A stretch of 18,499 nucleotides of DNA from Gammaproteobacteria bacterium (GTDB lineage Bacteria > Pseudomonadota > Gammaproteobacteria > HK1): contig JAGRHX010000140.1 of the NCBI GenBank assembly GCA_020444775.1, forward strand, positions 1 through 18,499. The letters are read 5' to 3'. Shown here piece after piece: positions 1 to 6,591 of this stretch (the stretch's first letter is position 1; each line of letters starts with the position of its first letter). The translations under genes and the position numbers were made by a program. Below the pieces are notes generated by a model. It was given only the letters and a program-made list of their open reading frames with translations, did no database searches and was not told the origin of the DNA.

Positions 1-33
1 GTGATGCGCCAACATCTGGAAGCCACCCGACAT
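1..33 (-). CDS. Possible 5' end of a leftward gene, cut by the window edge
   Basis: On the minus strand an ATG at 33-31 opens a frame of 11 codons (MSGGFQMLAHH) that runs off the left edge. It lies about 75 nt downstream of a leftward GGAAC-N16-CGTT promoter-like site at 107-131, which is the main reason to list it. No convincing Shine-Dalgarno sequence is visible before this ATG, and the fragment is far too short to assign a family. An ATG near 91, inside a small GC/AT hairpin, is an alternative start. Treat this as a placeholder for whatever gene the leftward promoter serves. Confidence 0.25.
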   Translation of the reverse strand, partial: MSGGFQMLAHH

Positions 34-106
34 TGGCCGAGCGCCCCGCTTCGGCAGGAGGCCAGATTCAGGGCACGCGGCCGCCAGGGCATTTTTTGCC
101 CCGATC

Positions 107-131
107 AACGTTGTTCTTGGTAATGGGTTCC
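107..131 (-). promoter_or_regulatory. EcfG-like promoter, leftward
   Basis: Read on the minus strand this is GGAAC, 16 nt, CGTT: the -35 is at 131-127 and the -10 at 110-107. This matches the published EcfG (ECF15) general-stress consensus exactly in both boxes and in spacing. It points out of the window to the left, away from the GH15 gene. Only the core boxes match; the flanks differ from the two sites at 5033 and 6349, which resemble each other more. Confidence 0.45.
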
Positions 132-235
132 CGCTCGACCATCCATGGCGGCCCGCGCGCGTGCAGCAATTCGCATCCATGCTGACAAGTGCATGGAACC
201 GGTGACGGGTTGCGCGATCGCCATGCATGAACGTT

Positions 236-266
236 TTGACACGACCCGACATCGTCCGCGTAACGT
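236..266 (+). promoter_or_regulatory. Weak sigma-70-like promoter candidate for the GH15 gene
   Basis: A perfect TTGACA lies at 236-241, about 90 nt before the GH15 start at 329. The best -10 partner is poor: TAACGT at 261-266 with a long 19-nt spacer. A second possible -10 (TAGTAT, 286-291) has no good -35. The site is listed only because the -35 box is exact and the location is right. Confidence 0.2.
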
Positions 267-328
267 CACGAGGTGACAGCAACGGTAGTATTGGAAGGGT
301 TCTTCAAGCAGCACGAAGTGAGGCGACC

Positions 329-2218
329 ATGAGCGCGCGAATCGAGGACTATGGATTCATCGGCAACATGGTCACCGGAGCCCTGGTCGGTCGGGACGGC
401 TCCATAGACTGGCTGTGCCTGCCCGATTTCGACTCGGATGCCTGCTTCGCGGCGCTGATCGGCAACCAGCACAACGGCCGCTGGCGAATCGCGCCGGCAG
501 ACACGTCGTCGGCTTCGCAGAACCATGTCTCCCGTCGCTACGTGCCGGGCACGCCGGTGCTCGAGACCACGTTCTCGACCGCGCAGGGCACGGTGACCGT
601 CACCGATTTCCTGCCGTTGAGCGACGATCCCGAGATTGTCGAATTGGTCCGTATCGTCCGTGGTCTGGAGGGACGGGTCGAGATGGATCTGGACGGAGTG
701 ATGCGCTTCGACTTCGGTAAGACCGTACCCTGGGTACGCAAGCGCGACTACGGCATCCACGCGGTTGCAGGCCCCCATGCGATAGAGTTCGTGACACCAG
801 TGGCCTTGCATGGCGAGGACCACCGTACGGTCGCGCGATTCACGGTAGAGCAAGGCGACTCACTACCGTTCACCCTCGCCTATCACCCTCACACCCGCAG
901 GCCTCACTTCATTGGCGACCGCGCGGTCCAGCTTGCCGATACCATTGCCTGGTGGCAGCGCTGGTCCGGTGTATGTCGGCTCGATTCCATCGCCGACAAA
1001 CGCTTGCGTGATGCGGTGACCCGCTCGGTGATAACCCTGAAGACGCTCACCTACCATCCCAGCGGCGCAATCGTCGCGGCACCTACCACCTCATTGCCAG
1101 AGGAACCGGGCGCGGACCGAAACTGGGATTACCGGTACTGCTGGCTCCGGGATGCCACCTTTGCTCTTTACGCGCTGGCCAACACCGGCTACTTCGGCGA
1201 GGCTCAGGCCTTCAGGGAGTGGCTGCTGCGAGCCGCGGCGGGTGAGCCGAGTCAGACCCAGATCATGTACGGGCTACGTGGTGAGAAGCGTCTGACCGAA
1301 CAAACCCTGGACTGGCTGGAAGGCTACGCGGGCAGCCGGCCGGTGCGCGTCGGCAACGCAGCCTTTGATCAGCGTCAGCTGGATGTCTACGGTGAGTTGA
1401 TGGACGCACTACACATGGCGCGCAAGTCTCGCCTCGGACCGGAGCACGACGCCTGGCATTTTCAGAAGGTGCTGATAACCAGATTGGAACGCTTGTGGCG
1501 CGAGCCAGACAAGGGGATCTGGGAGATCCGCGGCCCGGCGCAGAATTTCGTCTATTCGAAAGCCATGGCCTGGGTGGCGTTCGACCGTGCCGCGCAGGCG
1601 GTCGAGCGCTGGGGTCTGGACGGACCGGCAGACCGCTGGCGCCAGATCTGCGACGAGATACGCGAGCAGATCCTGACCCGGGGCTTCAACCCTGCGCGCA
1701 ATACCTTCAAGCAGAGCTTCGAATCGGACCAGACGGATGCATCGCTTCTGCTACTAGCACCTGTCGGCTTCATCGCCGCGGACGATCCACGCTATCGGGG
1801 CACGGTCGAAGCCGTCGAGCATGACCTGATGCGTGATGGTCTGTTGCTGCGCTACAGCTCAAAGACCACCGACGACGGGCTCAGCGACCAGGAGGGCACG
1901 TTCTTGATCTGCAGTTTCTGGCTGGTCGACGCCTATGCGCTGATCGGGCGGCGCGAAGATGCGCGGGCGTTGCTCGATCGACTGCTGTCGCTGCGCAACG
2001 ACCTGGGTCTGTTATCGGAGGAATATGACCCGACGAGGAAACGCCTGCTGGGCAATTTCCCGCAGGCATTCTCACACATCGGGTTGGTGAACTCGGTGTT
2101 CAACCTCCTCGAGACATCCGGCCCATCCGCGCAGCGCTCGGACCTGGACACCACGCCCGTGCCCGGGTCTGGCGGACATGCGTCGGAACGAGTGAAGCAC
2201 ACGCCGACGCTAGTCTAG
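329..2218 (+). CDS. Glycoside hydrolase family 15 protein (glucoamylase/trehalase-like)
   Basis: A 629-aa cytoplasmic enzyme predicted to release glucose from alpha-glucosides; relatives include actinobacterial GH15 trehalases and glucoamylase-like enzymes. The N-terminal trehalase-like domain shows IEDYGFIGNMVTGALVGRDG (5-24), followed by IDWLCLPDFDS. The (alpha/alpha)6 barrel has NWDYRYCWLRDATFALYAL (from about 265), DVYGEL near 350, DQEGTFLICSFWLVDAYAL (about 520) and the C-terminal signature EEYDP then GNFPQAFSHIGL (564 onward), where the family's acidic catalytic residues lie. I chose ATG 329 because GTGAGG sits 5 nt upstream and the family homology begins right there; the frame stays open upstream to 227, but that stretch looks non-coding. 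There is no signal peptide. The stop overlaps the convergent fused-enzyme gene by 9 bp. The true substrate (trehalose, isomaltose or other) cannot be read from the sequence. Confidence 0.92.
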   Translation: MSARIEDYGFIGNMVTGALVGRDGSIDWLCLPDFDSDACFAALIGNQHNGRWRIAPADTSSASQNHVSRRYVPGTPVLETTFSTAQGTVTVTDFLPLSDDPEIVELVRIVRGLEGRVEMDLDGVMRFDFGKTVPWVRKRDYGIHAVAGPHAIEFVTPVALHGEDHRTVARFTVEQGDSLPFTLAYHPHTRRPHFIGDRAVQLADTIAWWQRWSGVCRLDSIADKRLRDAVTRSVITLKTLTYHPSGAIVAAPTTSLPEEPGADRNWDYRYCWLRDATFALYALANTGYFGEAQAFREWLLRAAAGEPSQTQIMYGLRGEKRLTEQTLDWLEGYAGSRPVRVGNAAFDQRQLDVYGELMDALHMARKSRLGPEHDAWHFQKVLITRLERLWREPDKGIWEIRGPAQNFVYSKAMAWVAFDRAAQAVERWGLDGPADRWRQICDEIREQILTRGFNPARNTFKQSFESDQTDASLLLLAPVGFIAADDPRYRGTVEAVEHDLMRDGLLLRYSSKTTDDGLSDQEGTFLICSFWLVDAYALIGRREDARALLDRLLSLRNDLGLLSEEYDPTRKRLLGNFPQAFSHIGLVNSVFNLLETSGPSAQRSDLDTTPVPGSGGHASERVKHTPTLV

Positions 2219-4324
2219 AGTCTCCGGGCAAAGCGAGCGCGCGAGCAGGTCGAGGAACAGACCGACATCGGTGACGATTCCGGTGGACTCCACGCTGCCG
2301 CGGTCGGCGAGCTTGGTCACGACCGACGGATTGATATCCACACACACCAGATGCACACCGGCCGGAGTCATGTTGCCTGTGGCAATCGCATGTAGCATCG
2401 AAGACAACATCAGGACCAGATCGGCGCCACGAATGGCTCGCGCATATTCTCTTTGTGCCTCGATCAAATCCATCACCGTCTCGGGCAGTGGACCATCGTC
2501 GCGGATTGAGCCCGCGAGCACATAGGGTATCTGCTGGCGCACGCACTCGAACATCACGCCGCCGCTTAGAATGCCCTGCTCGACCGCGGCGCGGATCGAG
2601 CCTGCTTCTCGAATCGTGTTGATCGCGCGCAGGTGATGCTGGTGTCCCCCCTCGACACCGACCCCGTGGCGCAGGTTCACACCCAGCGAGGTGCCATAGA
2701 GATTTGACTCGATGTCGTGAACCGGCAGGGCATTGCCGGTGAGCAGCGCCTGAACATAGCCGGCGCGGATCAGCCGAGCAAGGGACGGACCAGCACCGGT
2801 ATGCACCACTACCGGGCCGGCCACGACCACGGTCCTGCCGCCACGCGCACGTAGTCTGCGCATCTCCAAGGCCAGCTCTTCGATGGCCCCGGCCACGCGG
2901 CGCTCGCTCGAGGCCGCCGCGGTCATGAAGCCGAATTCCGCCTCGGCGCGCCGCATATCCGGCGTGCGAACCCTCACACCTTCGACACCGCAGACCACCC
3001 GGTCGGCGACCTGCAGGTCACGCATCAGCACGCAACGGGCCTGGTGCCGCGCGGCTTCTTCCGAAACCACGATCACCCCGTCCATCCGCTCGTTCTGCAC
3101 ACGCAGCCATTGCCCCTGCACCCGCACCGAGGTGGGATAGATGGTCGTGCTGTAGAAATCCCTCGGCGCCACCCCCGGCGCACGAACCTCCACCAGCCGC
3201 GCATCAGCGACTTCGTGGGCAACGTTGGCGCCATGCCCGCGCAGGCGCTCCAGAATCGATTCCAGACACTGCTCGTCCGGGGCACTGACACTCAGGCGCA
3301 CATAGGATGGCTGGTCACGACGGCCGCCGGCCCGCAGCTGGTCGATGGTGAAGCTGCCCCCGGCGACCGATATGACGTCGAGCATGCTGTTCAACTTGCC
3401 GGTGTCGAGCAGATGTCCCTGCATCTCCAGCGCGGCGTTGCGGATCGGCGAGACCAGGGGCGGGCGTGACGACGGTTGTGCTGCACTCTCCTGGGCCAGC
3501 AACAGCGCCAGGCACTTTGCCGCGCCACCCGCCTTGAGGAACTCGCTCAAGGCAACGACGATGGGCTCGTAGCCCCATGCACGAAGACGTCGTGCCAGCG
3601 CTTCGGAGACCTGATTGAGGACCAGCGTCGAGCCCAGCCGGATTGCATTGCATGCAAATCCGGCGGCATCCTCATGACCGATCTCCAACCGTCTTTCGGC
3701 CGGCACCCGGCTCCGGATACGCTGCAAGGATGCCTCGTCGAAGGCCGCCGGGTAGTACATGACGCGAGCGTCGGGCAGGGGTAGGAAGCAGGTGTCCAGA
3801 TGGTAGAAACGCTCGTCCACCAGACGTAGCGAGATCACCTCCAGATTGAGCAGCTCGCACAGCTCGCGGTGGGCTTGGAGTCCGGTTCGAACGCCATATC
3901 CGGCCCACAACAAGCCGCTGCCTTCGTCTGAAGGCCAGAGCAGGGCGTCACCCTCACCCTCGAACGGATGGTCCTGTGACAACTGCAGGACCTGAAAGCC
4001 CTGCGCCTCGAACCAGGCCTGCACATGCGCCACCTCCGGTGCTCGTTGCACCACGCTGAACACCGACGGGACGAAGCGTGTGTCGATGACAAAGCCACCG
4101 TTCGCGGTGAAGCACATATCCGGCAGCCCGGCGACGGGTTGCAACAGCGCCACGTCGGCTTGTCTGGCCAGCGTGTCGTGCAGTATCCGCCATTGGCGAC
4201 ATGCGACCGATGACGAGGCCTGACCGACGTTGCCCTCCATCCAGGGGTTGATCACGTACTCGACACCGAAATGCTCCGGTGCGCACATCAGCAATCGTGC
4301 TCTGGACGCTCCCCGGCTGTTCAT
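2210..4324 (-). CDS. argZ: Bifunctional arginine dihydrolase / ornithine cyclodeaminase-type protein (ArgZ/AgrE-like)
   Basis: A 704-aa fusion. Residues 10-285 form a guanidine-modifying (amidinotransferase-fold) domain: MCAPEHFGVEYVINPWMEGN near the start, FTANGG (72-77), FYHLDTCF with His175, and GGAAKC with Cys271 as the likely nucleophile. Residues about 295-410 resemble the TIGR00300 LOR/SDH domain. Residues about 440-700 form a nucleotide-binding domain with NLYGTSLGVNL, GGHQHHLRAINTIREAG and a terminal Rossmann-like segment (VHLVCVDINP). In cyanobacteria, proteins of this architecture and length turn arginine into ornithine with release of two NH3 and CO2 (ArgZ), and the C-terminal part can form proline from ornithine (AgrE). 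The order of domains, the length and the active-site motifs agree; activity on arginine is inferred. The ATG at 4324 has GAGGG 6 nt upstream. The gene follows the DUF2934 gene on the same strand after 125 bp and could share its transcript. Confidence 0.88.
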   Translation of the reverse strand: MNSRGASRARLLMCAPEHFGVEYVINPWMEGNVGQASSSVACRQWRILHDTLARQADVALLQPVAGLPDMCFTANGGFVIDTRFVPSVFSVVQRAPEVAHVQAWFEAQGFQVLQLSQDHPFEGEGDALLWPSDEGSGLLWAGYGVRTGLQAHRELCELLNLEVISLRLVDERFYHLDTCFLPLPDARVMYYPAAFDEASLQRIRSRVPAERRLEIGHEDAAGFACNAIRLGSTLVLNQVSEALARRLRAWGYEPIVVALSEFLKAGGAAKCLALLLAQESAAQPSSRPPLVSPIRNAALEMQGHLLDTGKLNSMLDVISVAGGSFTIDQLRAGGRRDQPSYVRLSVSAPDEQCLESILERLRGHGANVAHEVADARLVEVRAPGVAPRDFYSTTIYPTSVRVQGQWLRVQNERMDGVIVVSEEAARHQARCVLMRDLQVADRVVCGVEGVRVRTPDMRRAEAEFGFMTAAASSERRVAGAIEELALEMRRLRARGGRTVVVAGPVVVHTGAGPSLARLIRAGYVQALLTGNALPVHDIESNLYGTSLGVNLRHGVGVEGGHQHHLRAINTIREAGSIRAAVEQGILSGGVMFECVRQQIPYVLAGSIRDDGPLPETVMDLIEAQREYARAIRGADLVLMLSSMLHAIATGNMTPAGVHLVCVDINPSVVTKLADRGSVESTGIVTDVGLFLDLLARSLCPETLD

Positions 4325-4449
4325 GCTTTGCCCTCATGCGACTTGCCGCTCGCTTGACGTCCCCTCACCTGCCAGCCCGACTTTGGCCCGAGCCAATTTG
4401 GATCATGCGTTCTATACGCCGACCAGGGCCAGCCGATGATAGGGGCCGT

Positions 4450-4713
4450 TCAGTAGCCGGGCGGATCGCTGGCCGGAAAGGACTCGTCCGCGGCCTCGTC
4501 GACCTGGTCCCAGCTCGGCGGTCTCGAGCGCATCGCCGACGTCCCGGCTGGACGGATCACCGATTCGCCCGCAACAGTGTCGTCCCCGCCGTTCAGCACC
4601 CGCTGCTCGGCCTCGAACCAGATCTCCTCGGCGCGTCCCTCGGGCATGCCCCGGCCCTGCCAGATCCTATAGGCAAGCTCACGGACACGCTGCTCATGGT
4701 GGGTTTCGTTCAT
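4450..4713 (-). CDS. Small DUF2934-family protein
   Basis: An 87-aa soluble, charged protein. Residues 9-40 carry the DUF2934 pattern: an RELAYRIWQ helix, a GMPEGRAEE turn, then IWFEAEQRVL. The C-terminus (DEAADESFPASDPPGY, 72-87) is a short motif common at the ends of small proteobacterial stress-type proteins. DUF2934 has no known biochemical function. The ATG at 4713 is chosen because GGAGGG lies 4 nt upstream; the longer frame back to 4833 would read through a GC-rich tandem repeat and is unlikely to be translated. It is divergent from the universal stress protein gene, with a 455-bp gap, and 125 bp upstream of the ArgZ-like gene. A role in stress response is only a contextual guess. Confidence 0.8.
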   Translation of the reverse strand: MNETHHEQRVRELAYRIWQGRGMPEGRAEEIWFEAEQRVLNGGDDTVAGESVIRPAGTSAMRSRPPSWDQVDEAADESFPASDPPGY

Positions 4714-5032
4714 CACACCCTCCGCGTCTGACTGCATCATCTGACCACATTGCCTGACCGGGCTCGGCACCGGTTTGGCCGGTCCCCCCGGGTTTGGCCG
4801 GTCCCCCATGCATCGGCCAGGGTTCGGCTGCACCTTTGGTCGTGCATTGCGTGAGTTCCGCAGTCACCTTATCTGCAAGTCGCATGCCGCGCGCTGATTG
4901 GCCGAGCACACCGGGTTGGAGCGCCCCCATCTCGTCGCGATTCGCTGTCTTGTGTATCGATGCATCTGGCATCGCTCCCGAGCACTACGGTGATGCCCCG
5001 CATGTCATCGGCAGGGCCCGAAGGGTCGCAAT
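4714..5032. other. Divergent intergenic region, DUF2934 / universal stress protein
   Basis: This stretch holds a 17-bp tandem repeat and, at its right end, the EcfG-like promoter of the stress protein gene. Open frames exist on both strands but none has a ribosome site plus recognisable protein content. A promoter for the leftward DUF2934 gene must lie here, but I see no clear match. Confidence 0.5.
4772..4807. repeat. Two-copy 17-bp direct repeat
   Basis: GGTTTGGCCGGTCCCCC occurs at 4772-4788 and again at 4791-4807, a period of 19 bp. It lies 59 bp upstream of the DUF2934 start. It may be simple slippage or a pair of binding sites. Confidence 0.8.
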
Positions 5033-5057
5033 GGAACCGGGACCCGTCACGTGCGTT
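5033..5057 (+). promoter_or_regulatory. EcfG-like promoter of the universal stress protein gene
   Basis: GGAAC at 5033-5037, 16 nt, CGTT at 5054-5057. The site shares the 10-mer GTGCGTTGGT (5051-5060) with a second site at 6367-6376, and both read GGAACCG at the -35. It lies about 110 nt before the stress protein start and points toward it. The match to the EcfG general-stress consensus is exact. That the local sigma factor (6592-7089) reads it is an inference. Confidence 0.6.
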
Positions 5058-5108
5058 GGTGCTGATGAATGCGCGTGGACCGTCAAGGACGGCACCAGGC
5101 ACTGACGA

Positions 5109-5140
5109 TTGGGGCGACTGTCGGTTGGGGCGACGGTCGA
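5109..5140 (+). repeat. 16-bp tandem duplication in the stress-protein leader
   Basis: TTGGGGCGACTGTCGG (5109-5124) is followed at once by TTGGGGCGACGGTCGA (5125-5140), 14 of 16 positions identical. It sits between the EcfG-like promoter and the start codon, so it would be in the 5' leader of the mRNA. Confidence 0.7.
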
Positions 5141-5168
5141 TCGGGCCATGATCCATCTGGAAAGCCTC

Positions 5169-6059
5169 ATGTACAAAGACATTCTGGTCAATCTCAGCGG
5201 GCGTGCCGAACGGGACGAGTCGTTGCTGACGACAACCTGCAAGCTGGCCGCGGCGCACGGCGGACGCGTGTACGCGATGAAAGACGACGTCTCGGTATCC
5301 ATCGCGGCACTACCGTATGGACACCCGGTAGGCGCCGGCGTAGGCACTGCATATCTTGCCAGCGAGCTCAATCGTCGCCGGGTCGAATCACAGGAACGGG
5401 TACGGGCCTGGTTCTCGGACTTCGTCGACAGGGGCAGACGCGATGGCACCGCGTCGATGCCCAACACCGTTGCCTGGCTGTCGGCCGACGGCCTGCCCCA
5501 CTCGGCGCTCGACGAAATCTGGCGTCGCATGGACCTCATGGCCTTCTCACAGCCCGAGGACGGCGGAACCGGCACCTACACCTTCGAAAGAGCGCCCGAA
5601 GTCGCCATCCGATCCGGACGCCCGGTGCTGCTCTGTCCTGCCGAGGCTCCGCCGACGCTGGGCAAACGGGTGCTCGTCGCCTGGAACGGCTCGCGCCAGG
5701 CCGCCCGCGCCACGCACGATGCGCTGCCGTTGCTGACCCGAGCCGACGAGGTCATCGTCGCGACCATCGACGCGAGTGCCACCGAGGCGGCTGCCGAGAC
5801 CGTCGCCGCGGACAGCCCGGACGTGCTGCCGGACATGGCGGCGCACCTCGAGGCCCACGGGGTACCGGCCAGGGCACTGCATGTCCCCAGGAACGGACAA
5901 TCCGCGGCCGAGCAGCTCTGCAGCGTGGCCCGAGAGGAGGATGTGGATCTGCTGGTGATGGGCGTGTACGGCCATTCGAGACTACGCGAGCTCGTGTTTG
6001 GCGGCACCACCCGCGAGATCCTCGCGCATCCGGTCGTGACGACCTTGTTGTCGCATTGA
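5169..6059 (+). CDS. Tandem-domain universal stress protein (UspA family)
   Basis: A 296-aa soluble protein with two Usp folds. The first (1-158) begins MYKDILVNLSG and has lost the nucleotide-binding glycines at its C-terminal end. The second (165-296) begins KRVLVAWNGSRQAARA and keeps the ATP-binding loop GVYGHSRLRELVFGGT (265-280), which fits G-2X-G-9X-G with the following small residues. Proteins of this architecture act in survival of stasis, oxidative or envelope stress; exact partners are unknown. ATG 5169 is preferred, with a weak GGAAAG 4 nt upstream and family homology starting at this Met; an in-frame ATG at 5148 is possible but has no ribosome site. An EcfG-like promoter stands about 110 nt upstream. 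The gene converges with the sigma factor gene across a 530-bp gap. Confidence 0.9.
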   Translation: MYKDILVNLSGRAERDESLLTTTCKLAAAHGGRVYAMKDDVSVSIAALPYGHPVGAGVGTAYLASELNRRRVESQERVRAWFSDFVDRGRRDGTASMPNTVAWLSADGLPHSALDEIWRRMDLMAFSQPEDGGTGTYTFERAPEVAIRSGRPVLLCPAEAPPTLGKRVLVAWNGSRQAARATHDALPLLTRADEVIVATIDASATEAAAETVAADSPDVLPDMAAHLEAHGVPARALHVPRNGQSAAEQLCSVAREEDVDLLVMGVYGHSRLRELVFGGTTREILAHPVVTTLLSH

Positions 6060-6153
6060 TACGACCGTGTGACAACGAGCCACGCCGCGGACCGGCCACA
6101 CGCAAGACCAGTCGGGTCGGTACACGTACATCCGGACATCGCGCGGATCATTT

Positions 6154-6189
6154 GAACCGCCATTGGTTGCTGACAACCAATGGCGGTTC
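6154..6189. terminator. Perfect 16-bp inverted repeat, possible bidirectional terminator
   Basis: GAACCGCCATTGGTTG (6154-6169), loop CTGA, CAACCAATGGCGGTTC (6174-6189), with no mismatch. It stands 95 bp after the stress-protein stop, between two convergent genes, so termination for both is a natural reading. No T-run follows on either strand, so it is not a classic intrinsic terminator. A protein-binding palindrome or RNA-stabilising hairpin is also possible. Confidence 0.55.
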
Positions 6190-6348
6190 GAGATTCCGGT
6201 TTACCGCGGGCGTGTTCGGGTTCGGGAAGTCGAAGGCCGGGCATTTCAGCAAGACACAGAGCACCACGCACGCCGACGACATCACGGTCCACGAGGTCAA
6301 TGTGCGCGGCGCACCCGCGCATACCGGTCGGAGCAGAAGCCACACTTG

Positions 6349-6373
6349 GGAACCGAGCGTCGGCATGTGCGTT
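6349..6373 (+). promoter_or_regulatory. EcfG-like promoter with no clear gene downstream
   Basis: GGAAC at 6349-6353, 16 nt, CGTT at 6370-6373, followed by GGT as in the 5033 site. The two sites share GTGCGTTGGT exactly. It points right, toward the 3' end of the leftward sigma gene whose stop is at 6592. A transcript from about 6380 would be non-coding or encode only a short peptide, and beyond about 210 nt it would be antisense to the sigma mRNA. Confidence 0.5.
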
Positions 6374-6591
6374 GGTCTCGCATGAATGCCTCCGGGATTT
6401 CATCGACACGAGATACACACAAAGGCTGCGACCGGCGGTGGGCTCGCCCGACTGGCCCGATGCTGCCAGCAGTAGACGAACATGCGGGTCTTGCATGTGA
6501 TGACCAGGGAGCTGGGTATGGTGTCCTACCGATACCACCGTGGTCTACGGCGCTCACTCTGAGCCTTCCAATGGCGACATCTCGCCAACGA

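Larger units (their letters stand above)
6060..6591. other. Long gap between convergent stress-protein and sigma genes
   Basis: 532 bp without a gene I can support. It holds a perfect 16-bp inverted repeat (6154-6189) and an EcfG-like promoter pointing right (6349-6373). The open frames on both strands are arginine/proline-rich and typical of chance frames in GC-rich DNA. A 20-codon mini-ORF at 6500-6562 (+) is the only short frame near a plausible ribosome site (AGGGAG at 6506), and that site would serve only the inner ATG at 6518. Confidence 0.5.

Noticed and set aside
1..123. Plus-strand frame open from the first base to a TAA at 121-123, which might be the end of an upstream gene.
   Set aside because: About 40 codons with no recognisable content, and a leftward promoter-like site lies across its end; equally well chance.
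195..235. GGAACC at 195-200 upstream of the GH15 gene as a possible fourth EcfG-like -35 box.
   Set aside because: No CGTT at 16 or 17 nt spacing; the next CGTT is about 32 nt away, so it is not a promoter of this type.
4794..5105. Open frames on both strands in the DUF2934/stress-protein gap (103 codons plus, 129 codons minus).
   Set aside because: No ribosome site, no recognisable motif, cysteine/arginine/proline-rich translations typical of GC-rich shadow frames; the EcfG-like promoter lies inside them.
6500..6562. Mini-ORF MTRELGMVSYRYHRGLRRSL downstream of the orphan EcfG-like promoter.
   Set aside because: A ribosome-site-like AGGGAG fits only the inner ATG at 6518, leaving 14 codons; without conservation data this cannot be called a gene.
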